A DNA stretch of 64,000 nucleotides from Candidatus Phytoplasma mali (lineage in GTDB: Bacteria; Bacillota_I; Bacilli_A; Acholeplasmatales; Acholeplasmataceae). Below the pieces are notes generated by a model that saw nothing but the letters and a program-made list of their open reading frames with translations, was not told where the DNA came from and did no database searches. How positions within the stretch are numbered: the stretch's first letter is position 1; each line of letters opens with the position of its first letter. The stretch is from assembly GCF_000026205.1 (NCBI RefSeq), contig NC_011047.1, forward strand, positions 1 to 64,000, read 5' to 3'. Positions 44,064 through 53,308 of the stretch are shown piece by piece. Made by a program: the position numbers and the translations under genes.

Positions 44064-45872
44064 TTAAGTTTTGTTATTAAGTTTTGTTAATAGTTCTGAA
44101 ATATCATCATTATTAAATAATTCATTACTTTTGGTTTGATAAACAATATATTTTTTATTTTCCGATAAAGGTAAAAAACTTTTGTTTTTTTGAATAGTTT
44201 CTTGTAAACATTTTTGTAAAGATATTAATAATTTTTTATTTAATTCTTTATCTTGATTAATTTCTTGTTGACATTTTTCATAAATATTTTTTATCTCTAA
44301 TGTATTAAACTCACAATCATTTGGTAAATTAAATTTATTTTTTATTTTTTCAATTTGATTAGGTTCTATATCTTTTGAAAAATTTAACTTAAATTTAATT
44401 AGATCAGATAAATTTATTTTTTCTAATAAAGAAAAATATTCTTTAGTTCGACAACTAGTAATAATTAAATCATAAACACATTGAAATTCCGCTAAAGTTA
44501 TATCGGTATATAACGGAAAATATTTAACTTCTATTTTTATTTTATCTTTAATATCTAAATTTAAATTTTGTTCTATTTGTTCTTTTAAAAAAAATGCTAT
44601 TGCTTTTTTTTGTGGTTCATCTTCACAAACCAATTCTAAAACTAATATACTTTGCGAAGGATTTTTTTGTTGCCATTCATCATAACATTCATCATAAGCT
44701 TTTTGTAATAAATCATTAATATCTTCAGGAATATTTTCTAAATAAATTTTTTTCATATCATTATCAATATGTTCTATTGAAATACATTCACTATTTCTAT
44801 TTTTTTGAATTATTTTAATTAAAGCTTTTTTAAAATTATCATTTCTAATAATAGTTGGCACTTCTTTTTTAATGTTTTCATCTCTAAAAAAAGAAGCATC
44901 ATTTCTTTCGCCTTGATTTAAAAATAAAGCTAATAAATCATTAGAAGCAGAAATAGGAATAAATTTTAACGATTCTTCTTTCGGTTTTGAAGTTAATTCT
45001 ATTTCATTTAAACTTCCGGAATAAAAATCATCAACTTTTTTTTGTTCATCAGTTATAACTTGATAAAAAATATTTTTAATATTTTTATTATCAAGATTTA
45101 TATTTTCTAATAATAAACCTTCCTTTGGAATATATTTTTTCACTTTATATTCACCATAAGAAACAAAATTATTTCGAGGCTCCCCATAATTTTGAAAATT
45201 ATTTTCATATTCAGATGGTAATAAAACTAAATTATTAACCCAATTAGTAATAATTTTTTTAAGATCATCATCAAAATTCAAATAAGTCGAATGAAAAATT
45301 AAAGTAAATTTTAAATCATCTTTTTTTTCAAAACAAGTTAATTTTTTATCTTTGTGACTTTTACTTTTATTATTATAATACAACAAAGCATTTTTTAATC
45401 TTAATAACCAATGAAATATTTTATTCTCTGAAGAAAATTTATTTTTATTATGATCTAAATAATTTTTTATAGTGTTATAAACAGCATCAGAATTAATTTT
45501 TTCTCCGTTTTCGAAAGTTAAATTTTGATTTATTTCAAAATTAACTTTTATTAATTCATTATCTTCATTATCCTTTACAATTTCTGGTTCTGAATTAATA
45601 AAAGGTTTTGTTAGAAAATTTAATATTTCTCGTTGATATTTTTTCTCAAAACTTTTTTTATTGACGTTAACTTCTTTTAAAGGATCTAAACAATAAGGCA
45701 AAGAATTAAAAGCTTTTTTGTAAGTAATTCTAGAATCGAAATCAAAAATTTCTTTTTTCGGAAGCGAAGGATCATTAATGTTTAATACTTGAAATATAAT
45801 GATAGTTGCCGAAAATAAAACAATTAAAATTATTAAAAAAATTAAAATAATACGACGATAATTAAATTTCAT
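44064..45872 (-). CDS. Oligopeptide/dipeptide-binding-type protein (SBP family 5)
   Basis: This 602-residue protein has an N-terminal hydrophobic segment (7-30) that lacks a lipobox Cys, so it is membrane-anchored rather than a lipoprotein. It shows a DppA/OppA-like pattern: Phe-Glu-Asn-Gly-Glu-Lys-Ile-Asn-Ser-Asp-Ala-Val near 121-132, Val-Ser-Tyr-Gly-Glu-Tyr-Lys-Val-Lys-Lys-Tyr near 236-246, and a C-terminal lobe with long helices. No matching permease or ATPase genes are nearby, so whether it feeds a transporter is open. It is followed by ftsH and preceded by a 155-bp gap. Confidence 0.7.
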   Translation of the reverse strand: MKFNYRRIILIFLIILIVLFSATIIIFQVLNINDPSLPKKEIFDFDSRITYKKAFNSLPYCLDPLKEVNVNKKSFEKKYQREILNFLTKPFINSEPEIVKDNEDNELIKVNFEINQNLTFENGEKINSDAVYNTIKNYLDHNKNKFSSENKIFHWLLRLKNALLYYNNKSKSHKDKKLTCFEKKDDLKFTLIFHSTYLNFDDDLKKIITNWVNNLVLLPSEYENNFQNYGEPRNNFVSYGEYKVKKYIPKEGLLLENINLDNKNIKNIFYQVITDEQKKVDDFYSGSLNEIELTSKPKEESLKFIPISASNDLLALFLNQGERNDASFFRDENIKKEVPTIIRNDNFKKALIKIIQKNRNSECISIEHIDNDMKKIYLENIPEDINDLLQKAYDECYDEWQQKNPSQSILVLELVCEDEPQKKAIAFFLKEQIEQNLNLDIKDKIKIEVKYFPLYTDITLAEFQCVYDLIITSCRTKEYFSLLEKINLSDLIKFKLNFSKDIEPNQIEKIKNKFNLPNDCEFNTLEIKNIYEKCQQEINQDKELNKKLLISLQKCLQETIQKNKSFLPLSENKKYIVYQTKSNELFNNDDISELLTKLNNKT

Positions 45873-46027
45873 ATTTATAATCTCCTAGTTTTTTAATTAT
45901 CATTTTTGAAAATTAAATAATATTTTAAATTAACTAATTATTTATAAATTTAATTTTATTTTAATATTTACTCTTAAGAATTTTTCAAGAACTAAATCAT
46001 AATTTATTTTTTAATAATTACTTTATA

Positions 46028-46666
46028 TTATTTTTTATAAAAAATATAAATAGTTCCTCCATTATGCATTGTTTTTAAGTCCTCTAAAGTGTATCTAGAT
46101 ATTTCATTACCTTCTTCATCTTCTTCTTCATCGCCACCTCTTCTTAAACCACCATCAAAATAAACAGCTATTAAATTACCTGGAGGATCTTTAATAGGAC
46201 AATCAAACATCCCTGGTTGTACGATATAATTTGTTTGTTCTTCACTTACAACAGAACTACCTGTTATTGTTTTATCAATCGAATTATAAGTAGGAGGGTT
46301 AAAAGTTGAAAAACTAAATAATTCACATAATGTTGATTTGTTTGACTTAAGATATGAATATTTATTAAAAATATTTTGCTGCAAATATTCTTTAATTTGC
46401 TTTAATTCTTCGCCTTCTTTAACATAAACTTCATGAATTAATTTATTTGATTCATCTTTTCCTTGATTTGATTCAGAATTATTTGATTCATCTTTTTCTT
46501 GATTTGATTCAGAACTAATAGGTTTATTAGTCGAAAAATAGTTACTATTATAAATTTTATATAATCCAATTACTAATATTATTAAAAATAATATTGAAAT
46601 AACAATTATAAAGATTTTTTTATTTTTTTTAAATAAAAATGTTTGTAAATCCAAATTTTTTACCAC
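46028..46666 (-). CDS. Anchored YFDGG-domain protein with a short repeat linker
   Basis: A 212-residue protein with one N-terminal helix (about 17-36), then two copies of a 12-residue repeat Ser-Glu-Ser-Asn-Gln-(Glu/Gly)-Lys-Asp-Glu-Ser-Asn-(Asn/Lys) as a linker, a helical stretch, and a C-terminal domain. That domain has Leu-Ile-Ala-Val-Tyr-Phe-Asp-Gly-Gly, an acidic loop, Leu-Glu-Asp-Leu, and Asn-Gly-Gly-Thr-Ile-Tyr-Ile-Phe-Tyr-Lys-Lys at the end. The same core occurs in the pseudogene at 8879-9956. No known family. GGTGG lies before the ATG. The helix orientation predicts an exposed domain. Confidence 0.65.
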   Translation of the reverse strand: MVKNLDLQTFLFKKNKKIFIIVISILFLIILVIGLYKIYNSNYFSTNKPISSESNQEKDESNNSESNQGKDESNKLIHEVYVKEGEELKQIKEYLQQNIFNKYSYLKSNKSTLCELFSFSTFNPPTYNSIDKTITGSSVVSEEQTNYIVQPGMFDCPIKDPPGNLIAVYFDGGLRRGGDEEEDEEGNEISRYTLEDLKTMHNGGTIYIFYKK

Positions 46667-46890
46667 CTTTTAATTATTATTTTCTTATATATTTATATAT
46701 TTTTACTCAAAAATTGTATCTTGATAATATATATATAATTTAATCGCACTTAAATAATAGATAAATATGCTAAACGCACTGTTCAATATTAAAATTCAAA
46801 ACTTAACAAAATGAAAAAATTTTATAAAGTTTTCGCAAAAAATTGGCTATATATTAGTGTAGGGATTTTTTTAAAAATCATCGTTTTTAA

Positions 46891-46967
46891 AAATAAAAAA
46901 AATAAAACAAAAATCTAAATGGTTTTTTATTTTTTTTCTAAAAGTATAAAAAAAATGCAACACTTCG
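46891..46967 (+). mobile_element. Palindromic MITE-like element, 3'-half copy
   Basis: AAATAAAACAAAAATCTAAA leads into a degenerate core and ends AAAAATGCAACACTTCG. It matches the right two thirds of the 34561-34670 element in the same orientation. The left arm is missing. Confidence 0.65.
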
Positions 46968-47042
46968 TAAAAATTATTTTTATTTTAACCTCATTCAAAA
47001 ATAAATTAATTAAACATTTTCAATATTATAGCAACATAAAAT

Positions 47043-47078
47043 AAAAAAACAAGTAAAAAGCTTTTTACTTGTTTTTTA
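47043..47078. terminator. Perfect palindrome ending the split-protease operon
   Basis: ACAAGTAAAAAG pairs with CTTTTTACTTGT with its centre at 47060/47061. T's and A's flank it on both sides, so it can work in both directions. It lies about 130 bp past the M41 gene. Confidence 0.75.
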
Positions 47079-47211
47079 TGTAACTTTATTAATTATTTAA
47101 ATTTCAAAAATTAATATATTAAAATAAAAATGATTAAAGTAATATAAATTTTTTTTGATTTTCTAAATTTTAATTTCTTTTTTATTTTTAAAAAAAACTC
47201 ATCGGCGTCTT

Positions 47212-47937
47212 TTATTTTAAAATAAATTGTTTTTTTAAATAAGGAATAATGTGTTTTACATCTTGATGAGTAATTTTCTTACGAGATAATAATAAATCAG
47301 CAATGTATTCTAAATATTTTTTATTTTGATTTAAAATAAACTTAACTTTTTTAATATTTGCATGAATGAATTGATTCATTTGAAATTCAGAATATTGATA
47401 TTTTAATAATTTTTTTTTAATTGATATTAAGTCAGAACCGCAACCTTCACCCACTTTATAGAAAGGAATCTTGTGATCATCTTTTAAAATTAATTCAGCT
47501 GCAGCACCTCCCAAAGCAACAAAAACTTGTAACATAGGGTTTTTTGAAAAATAACTAGTATAAGTTTTACCTAAAGTGTTTTTTTCGGGTAAAATATCAG
47601 CTTTGATAAATTGACATGCATTATTTGATTTTGATGACAAACATAAAGAAATTAAAGAATGACCTGCTTCATGATAAGCTGTATAATATTCTTCTGCGTG
47701 ATATTTTTTATAATCAATAAGATTTTTTTGTGGTTCTTGATCAGAAATTATTTCATAAGGTGGTTTTTGGGGAAATACATTTTGATAAACTTCATCAAAA
47801 AAATTATCAATATCTGTTTTATTAGTTAAATATATCAAAATCAAAAATAATATTTCCAATAATAATATCATTAAAAAAATATATTTATACTTTTTTCGAT
47901 TTATTGTATCTCGACAATATTCGTTGTTATTAAACAT
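47212..47937 (-). CDS. Stand-alone M41 (FtsH-type) zinc protease with one membrane anchor, no ATPase
   Basis: A 241-residue protein with a basic N-terminus, one helix (about 18-38), a 45-residue linker and then only the M41 peptidase domain of FtsH. The zinc site is HEAGH (89-93) with catalytic Glu90, and Asp169 in Gly-Ser-Asp-Leu is the expected third ligand. Leu-Gly-Gly-Ala-Ala-Ala-Glu-Leu matches the FtsH Leu-Gly-Gly-Arg-Val-Ala-Glu-Glu stretch. There is no AAA module in the protein. Its ATG overlaps the stop of the 969-residue gene by 8 bases, so translation is coupled. A separate AAA+ gene is two positions upstream in the operon. One anchor with a positive N-terminus predicts the protease outside the cell. 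Confidence 0.85.
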   Translation of the reverse strand: MFNNNEYCRDTINRKKYKYIFLMILLLEILFLILIYLTNKTDIDNFFDEVYQNVFPQKPPYEIISDQEPQKNLIDYKKYHAEEYYTAYHEAGHSLISLCLSSKSNNACQFIKADILPEKNTLGKTYTSYFSKNPMLQVFVALGGAAAELILKDDHKIPFYKVGEGCGSDLISIKKKLLKYQYSEFQMNQFIHANIKKVKFILNQNKKYLEYIADLLLSRKKITHQDVKHIIPYLKKQFILK

Positions 47938-50839
47938 ATAAATATTTTTTATGCCCTTCTGTTTTTGAAATATCTAAATTTTGTAATATATTAATATCAT
48001 TTACATTATGATTAAAGTTTAATAGTTCTATAATCCAGTTTTGACATAATGAATATTCATCATTATTTTGAATAAAGCTACGTAAGGGTTGTTCTGTATT
48101 ATTATCTATATTACTTTTTATTTCTTGGTTTATTGCATTAATATCTTTTTTGGTGTTTGTTATGAGATTTTTCAAGTTTTGAATATTTTCTGGTGAAGAC
48201 AATAATGATGAATTATGTATTTTAAATAATTCATTTGATGATAATTTTTGTTCTATTTGGTTGAAATCCTCTTTTTTTTGATCAAAAAATTTTTCTAATA
48301 CCTGTTCTTGTGTTAATTGTTTTGAAATTAAGTTTTGAATCGACTGTATTTTTTGTTCAATTTTGTTATTTGATTCTAATAGATTATTTAAATTTTTAAC
48401 TTGAACCAAGTAGTAGTCATTCGTAGTTTTGTTTTTTTGAAAGTTTTGTTTATCATTTAATAAATTTTTTTGTATGGAATCATATTTCTTTGTGTATTTA
48501 TCTTTAAATTTTTGTAATACTTGTTCACGATTTTTTATTTCATCATCAAATAATATTAAAGATTCTTCCTTTATAATATTCGATAATGAAATTATATCTT
48601 TTTGTCTTCGCTTAATTATATCATTATTTTGTTGTATAATTTTTTCAATTGTTTCAAAAATGTCTTTATATTTCAATATCAATGGATCAATAACATTAAG
48701 CATTAAAACATCATGATGTCTCAATGAATTAATTTTTTGATATAAAAAATGTTCTGAATTTTGCGTGATATCATTAAAAGTATTATTAATTAATGTAGTG
48801 TCTAAAATAGAAATTGCTTCTTGTGGTTTATTATTCAAACTATTATTTATTTTTTTTATCATATCATTTATGTCATCTAATAATTTCTTACTACTATCAT
48901 TCAATAATTTTTTTGAATGTTCTATAGTCGATGTTGTTCGTTGATCTTGCTGAAAAGGATGCGGAGTTTTTAATCTTTCTAATCGGCATATATTTTGTTG
49001 TATTTGTGATTTGATTAATGATTTTTCATCATTTTCTTTTCTTATTGTCTCTATAAATTGTGAATTTTCTTTTATGAATGTTGAAGTTTTTGTTATATAA
49101 TAGTCATTAATTGTTGAATTAAATAATGATTGAATTGAATTTTTCGGAACCGAAGACAAAAATTTTATAAAGTCTTTAATTTTTGCATCAATTATATTAT
49201 ATTGTTTTTCTAACGATGTATTTTTTTCGCTTATGTCATCATTTATCGTTTTAATATCCTTTTCTAATAATCTAATTAATACATCTTTATCCTGTAAAAA
49301 AAAATTATTGCCATTGTTGTTATTTGAAGTAAACGTATTTTCAATTTCCTTTTTTTGTCTTTCTAAATCTAATAAAATATATTTTTTATTAGCTTCAAAT
49401 GATTTCAATATCTTTGTATATTGTTGAATAAATCTTTCAGATAAACCCTGAAAAATATCTTTTATTTCTGCATTTATATGATTTGGTGTTTGTAAATCTG
49501 ACTCTGATTTTAAAATATAATTTTTATTATGCCATCTATGATATAAAGAATATAAGGTTGGAAATTGTTGTTCATGTACATCATTTGTTGTTGTTAAAAA
49601 TGATGATTCTGTTAACAAATGTTCTAATTTTTTATTATGAACAAGTATTTTTGAATAATAATCGTTTATTCTATTTGTTAAATTCTTAATAAGAGTTTCT
49701 CTATTTTTAATAGGATTATTTTCCAATTTTAAATATTCTATTACTTGTTTTAATAGTAATGATGATTTTGTCTCTGTCTCTTCTTCAACACTGAATAAAA
49801 AAGAACATTCTTTATTAATATCAATGTTTATGTTTTGATTAATTTCTTGTATTGCTTGTAAAAATTTAGAATCACTTTGATCCACGATATATTTAGTTAA
49901 AGAGGGAAAATCTAATTTTTGAATATCAAAATTATTATTATCATTAAGTGCAAGTTCAGTATTAAATTTTTCCATTTCTTCCATTGGTATACCTTTAAAT
50001 TGATAAGAAGGAATATCTAATGATTTCTGATTATTGGTTGAACTTTGTAATTTAAGAATAATTTCCTGAAAAGTTTTTAAATTTTCTTTATCTTGCTTTA
50101 TTAAAGGTATTAAAATATCGTCATGATAATCATTCATTATTTCAATTCTAAATTGTGTATTGGCAATACGAGGTGTTTGACTAAAAATTTGAGTTCTTTT
50201 TAAATTTTGCTTATCATTATCTTTTTGTTTAGATCGAATATAATCAATATTATTACTATCAACAAAGCCACCATAACCACCATAAGATAAAACAATTTTT
50301 TTATAATCATCATCATTAAATTGCGGTGGTTGAATACTATTGTTTCTTTCCGAATTTGTTGTACTTAATTTTTGTAATGATTTTTGATAAATCTCTTGAA
50401 TCAATGGTTCTTTTAATTCTGATAATAAATCTTGATAACCTTGATTATTATAATCTTCAATAAATTGTTTTCGTCTTTCATCAAATTCTTTCTCTTGTTC
50501 TTCACGTTGTTGTTGTTTTTTTGTTTCAATGTTTTGAACAACTAAATTTATATTATTTTCATTATTTTTCGGTATTGCAGAATTAAAATCATTAGAATTA
50601 TTTTTTAATCTTTCGTTAAATGATTCCTCTTGTTCTCGACGTTGTTGATTTTGTGTTTCAATTAACGAATTATCAAAAGATAATGATGATGCTGATAATG
50701 TTATAGAATAATTCAAAAAAATTAAAACTTGGAAACAAAAAATAATAAAAAATAAACAATAAATAATAGTAAATTGAAATTTATTTTTATAATTAAGATT
50801 GATTTTTAAAAAATTCTTTAAATCTATTGAATTTATCAT
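47930..50839 (-). CDS. Giant membrane-anchored coiled-coil protein
   Basis: A 969-residue protein with a helix at about 22-48 (ending Ser-Ala-Ser-Ser, possibly cleaved) and then about 900 hydrophilic residues dominated by Gln, Asn, Lys, Glu and Ile in long heptad-like coiled coils. Two similar Arg/Glu-rich segments lie near residues 66-78 and 109-124 (Gln-Arg-Arg-Glu-Gln-Glu-Glu and Arg-Glu-Glu-Gln-Glu-Lys-Glu). No known domain. It lies in the operon between the AAA+ ATPase and the M41 protease, so it may be a scaffold or substrate adaptor for them. The predicted position is outside the membrane. Confidence 0.75.
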   Translation of the reverse strand: MINSIDLKNFLKINLNYKNKFQFTIIYCLFFIIFCFQVLIFLNYSITLSASSLSFDNSLIETQNQQRREQEESFNERLKNNSNDFNSAIPKNNENNINLVVQNIETKKQQQREEQEKEFDERRKQFIEDYNNQGYQDLLSELKEPLIQEIYQKSLQKLSTTNSERNNSIQPPQFNDDDYKKIVLSYGGYGGFVDSNNIDYIRSKQKDNDKQNLKRTQIFSQTPRIANTQFRIEIMNDYHDDILIPLIKQDKENLKTFQEIILKLQSSTNNQKSLDIPSYQFKGIPMEEMEKFNTELALNDNNNFDIQKLDFPSLTKYIVDQSDSKFLQAIQEINQNINIDINKECSFLFSVEEETETKSSLLLKQVIEYLKLENNPIKNRETLIKNLTNRINDYYSKILVHNKKLEHLLTESSFLTTTNDVHEQQFPTLYSLYHRWHNKNYILKSESDLQTPNHINAEIKDIFQGLSERFIQQYTKILKSFEANKKYILLDLERQKKEIENTFTSNNNNGNNFFLQDKDVLIRLLEKDIKTINDDISEKNTSLEKQYNIIDAKIKDFIKFLSSVPKNSIQSLFNSTINDYYITKTSTFIKENSQFIETIRKENDEKSLIKSQIQQNICRLERLKTPHPFQQDQRTTSTIEHSKKLLNDSSKKLLDDINDMIKKINNSLNNKPQEAISILDTTLINNTFNDITQNSEHFLYQKINSLRHHDVLMLNVIDPLILKYKDIFETIEKIIQQNNDIIKRRQKDIISLSNIIKEESLILFDDEIKNREQVLQKFKDKYTKKYDSIQKNLLNDKQNFQKNKTTNDYYLVQVKNLNNLLESNNKIEQKIQSIQNLISKQLTQEQVLEKFFDQKKEDFNQIEQKLSSNELFKIHNSSLLSSPENIQNLKNLITNTKKDINAINQEIKSNIDNNTEQPLRSFIQNNDEYSLCQNWIIELLNFNHNVNDINILQNLDISKTEGHKKYLYV

Positions 50840-50929
50840 TAATTTTTTAACCTCATTATGTATTATTTTAATTTTATTTATTTTTTAAAGCTATTAAATT
50901 ATTCATCCAATTTATAAGTTCCCACCCAA

Positions 50930-52333
50930 TCATTTCTTATTTTTTATTTTCAAATATTGATCAAAAATTGTAGGACCTAAATATTCACTTAAAGCTTCAT
51001 TTAAATCACTTATTAAAATTCTTGAATGCCCATGACCAGATGCTAAGTTCGCTGCTTTATCGATTAACATATCTAATTTACGATGAGATTGAATATCATA
51101 AAAATGTGTTTTAACCATTTCTAAATCTTCATCAAAAGTAGCTTCTTCTGGCATAACAGTCTTTTGTTGCATGTTTGGGTTTGTTTTGTATTTTTCTTTA
51201 TCTGTAGTATTATATGCATCTTTATATTGTTTGTATTGGTTATAAAATTCTAAAAATCTTTTATATTTTAATAATTTATCATTAGCACTTTCTAATTTAC
51301 CTTTAGATTCTTTGATTCCGATTGCATCAATCATATAATGTTGATTTTTTATTAAATCGGAAAAATGTTCAGGTTGTCGTAAAGATTTATTAAACATTTC
51401 TACAATTTGTGTTAAATATTCATAAGCTGCTGGATCACATTCATATTTTTTCATTGAATTTTTTAAAAAACCCAATCTTTCGTCTTCTTTTAAATAACCA
51501 AAATATAACTTTTCTAAACGAGAAAGAATTGCAGAATCAATACGATCTATATAGTTTGTAGCAGCAATAAAATAAATAGGATATTCGGGATCTGTTTTAA
51601 CTCCATCTAATTCCTGTAAAAAAAGATTAGTTTTTTTAGCATCCCCTGTTTCAAGATTAGTTGAAACTCTTGATTTCATTAATTCTTCTGCTTCGTCACA
51701 AAAAATGATAGAAGGGCTATTTTTACGTGCTTTTTTGAATATTTGTTCAATTTTTTCTAAACTATCTGAAGTAGTAATGGTATAAAAACTCATTTGAGCT
51801 TCTTTAGCAAAACATTTAGCTAAATAAGTTTTACCAGTACCAGGAGGACCATAAAAAACTACACCTTTAGGTAATTTATTTGTTTTATGTTTGGTAGCAC
51901 GTAAAAAGAATTCTTGATTATCTGCTTTTCTTAATTGATAATTATCACTATTATTAAACATATCTTGTATTTTTTCTAAAAATTTTTTTTGAGGAAATGA
52001 ACCATAAACTTGCTCAAATTTATCAAATTCTTCGAAATTAATATCAGGAGGAGTCATTAATTCTACTAATCCAATATTATTATTTATCTTTATCATTCTG
52101 TTGTGGTAATCATCATTAATTGATAAATTATCTTTATTATAATTAGTAGCGACAGAAGAAGGTTTGGATTTTAATTCTGAAAATTTTTCTTCTGATTCAG
52201 AATTATGTATATTTGTGCTTTGATTATTATTAACACTAGTCGAATTACTTATTTTGACAAAAACTAATATAATTATTGCAACTATTATAATCAAAATACT
52301 TAAAGTTAAAAATATTATTTTTTTTATCTTCAT
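50930..52333 (-). CDS. Membrane-anchored AAA+ ATPase lacking protease domain and pore loop
   Basis: This 467-residue protein has one helix (4-27), a polar linker, then an FtsH-like AAA+ module and a helical C-terminal region. It has Walker A GPPGTGKT (162-169), Walker B IIFCDE (209-214), sensor-1 Asn260 and Arg272. The stretch that carries pore loop 1 in FtsH (Glu-Met-Tyr-Val-Gly-Val-Gly) is missing: Phe-Tyr-Thr-Ile-Thr-Thr-Ser-Asp runs straight into Ser-Leu-Glu-Lys-Ile. ATP binding and hydrolysis look possible, but normal substrate threading does not. It is the third gene of a five-gene operon, 24 bp after the 300-residue gene. Confidence 0.85.
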   Translation of the reverse strand: MKIKKIIFLTLSILIIIVAIIILVFVKISNSTSVNNNQSTNIHNSESEEKFSELKSKPSSVATNYNKDNLSINDDYHNRMIKINNNIGLVELMTPPDINFEEFDKFEQVYGSFPQKKFLEKIQDMFNNSDNYQLRKADNQEFFLRATKHKTNKLPKGVVFYGPPGTGKTYLAKCFAKEAQMSFYTITTSDSLEKIEQIFKKARKNSPSIIFCDEAEELMKSRVSTNLETGDAKKTNLFLQELDGVKTDPEYPIYFIAATNYIDRIDSAILSRLEKLYFGYLKEDERLGFLKNSMKKYECDPAAYEYLTQIVEMFNKSLRQPEHFSDLIKNQHYMIDAIGIKESKGKLESANDKLLKYKRFLEFYNQYKQYKDAYNTTDKEKYKTNPNMQQKTVMPEEATFDEDLEMVKTHFYDIQSHRKLDMLIDKAANLASGHGHSRILISDLNEALSEYLGPTIFDQYLKIKNKK

Positions 52334-52357
52334 TTTTTATCCCTTTAATCGTTAGAA

Positions 52358-53260
52358 TTATTTTATGCCCATTATCAAATTAGAAAATTGTCTTGGAATT
52401 TTGTTTTCTTTTGTTGTATTAATTTTTCTAATGATTTTTCTAATTGATTTCAAGAAAAATAAATTGTAATTACGATCTATGCTTTTTAATATTAATTTTT
52501 CATATGGTATTGATGAATTATTTATTTTTTGCTGAAATTCTTTTTGTATAAGTAAAATATTTAATAAATTAGCATAAAAAGTTAAAAAAACTCTGCCAGA
52601 TTCTATATCTTTTATTAAATTTACAATTACACTATTGTTATTTTGTCCTAATTTTTCCTCTAATTTTTCCCATGTATTTAATTCACTTAAAGAATTTATA
52701 TTACTATTTAAAGTAATTTTAAATTCATCATGCTTACGACAACATTCTATGAAACCCTTCATAAGATTTATTAATTCTTGTTGTTCTCTATATTCACTAA
52801 ATGATTCTATAACATTTTGATCCGGTTCTAAATTATCCGACTGAAAAAGTTGAAGTGATTTTTCAAAAATATCTCTATTTTTTTGATCATTTTCTTCATT
52901 ATTTTGGTATTTTTTTAATGATTCAATAACTGTTGTTAAATTTTGATAATATTTTGAGTCTATATCGTTGTTTAAAGATTGTTGTAAACACATTTCTTGT
53001 ATTTTATTCAATGAATCTAATGAATTAACAACTAATGTACCATTATTATTAGTAATAATATTAGATTCTTTTGGAATATCTGTTTTTGGTGCTAAATTTT
53101 TTATTTTATTAACCTTATATAAAGAGTAAATACTTAGAAATAAATTTATAAAAATAAAAAAAAATAATATTATTGCAATGAATTTAATTTTTATATTATT
53201 AGAATTATTATCAATATGATTTACTGATGAATGATTTTTTTTTATTTCCATTTTTTTCAC
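52358..53260 (-). CDS. Anchored helical protein of the split-protease operon
   Basis: A 300-residue protein with a polar N-terminus (1-24), one helix (about 25-47) and a long helical, coiled-coil-prone remainder rich in Asn, Leu, Lys and Glu. It has no known motif. AGAAAGTGAAAAA lies before the ATG. It is 48 bp after the first gene and 24 bp before the AAA+ gene, so it is almost certainly co-transcribed. A partner or adaptor of the AAA+ protein is the simplest guess. Confidence 0.7.
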   Translation of the reverse strand: MKKMEIKKNHSSVNHIDNNSNNIKIKFIAIILFFFIFINLFLSIYSLYKVNKIKNLAPKTDIPKESNIITNNNGTLVVNSLDSLNKIQEMCLQQSLNNDIDSKYYQNLTTVIESLKKYQNNEENDQKNRDIFEKSLQLFQSDNLEPDQNVIESFSEYREQQELINLMKGFIECCRKHDEFKITLNSNINSLSELNTWEKLEEKLGQNNNSVIVNLIKDIESGRVFLTFYANLLNILLIQKEFQQKINNSSIPYEKLILKSIDRNYNLFFLKSIRKIIRKINTTKENKIPRQFSNLIMGIK

Positions 53261-53308
53261 TTTCTGTTTATTTATTATTTAATTTTTTATAAAGAATTTT
53301 CTAATAAA

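Larger units (their letters stand above)
46667..47211. other. Intergenic stretch between the operon end and the YFDGG gene
   Basis: It contains ATATAT runs near 46700-46740, a palindromic-element half copy (46891-46967) and the operon terminator (47043-47078). No gene is seen. Confidence 0.5.

Noticed and set aside
44064-45872. Complete oligopeptide ABC operon
   Set aside because: Only the binding-type protein is present; neighbours are ftsH and a YFDGG protein, with no permease or ATPase.
47212-52333. That the AAA+ and M41 genes are one ftsH broken by a frameshift
   Set aside because: They are separated by a complete 969-codon gene, each has its own N-terminal helix, and their order is compatible with neither a simple frameshift nor an insertion into ftsH.
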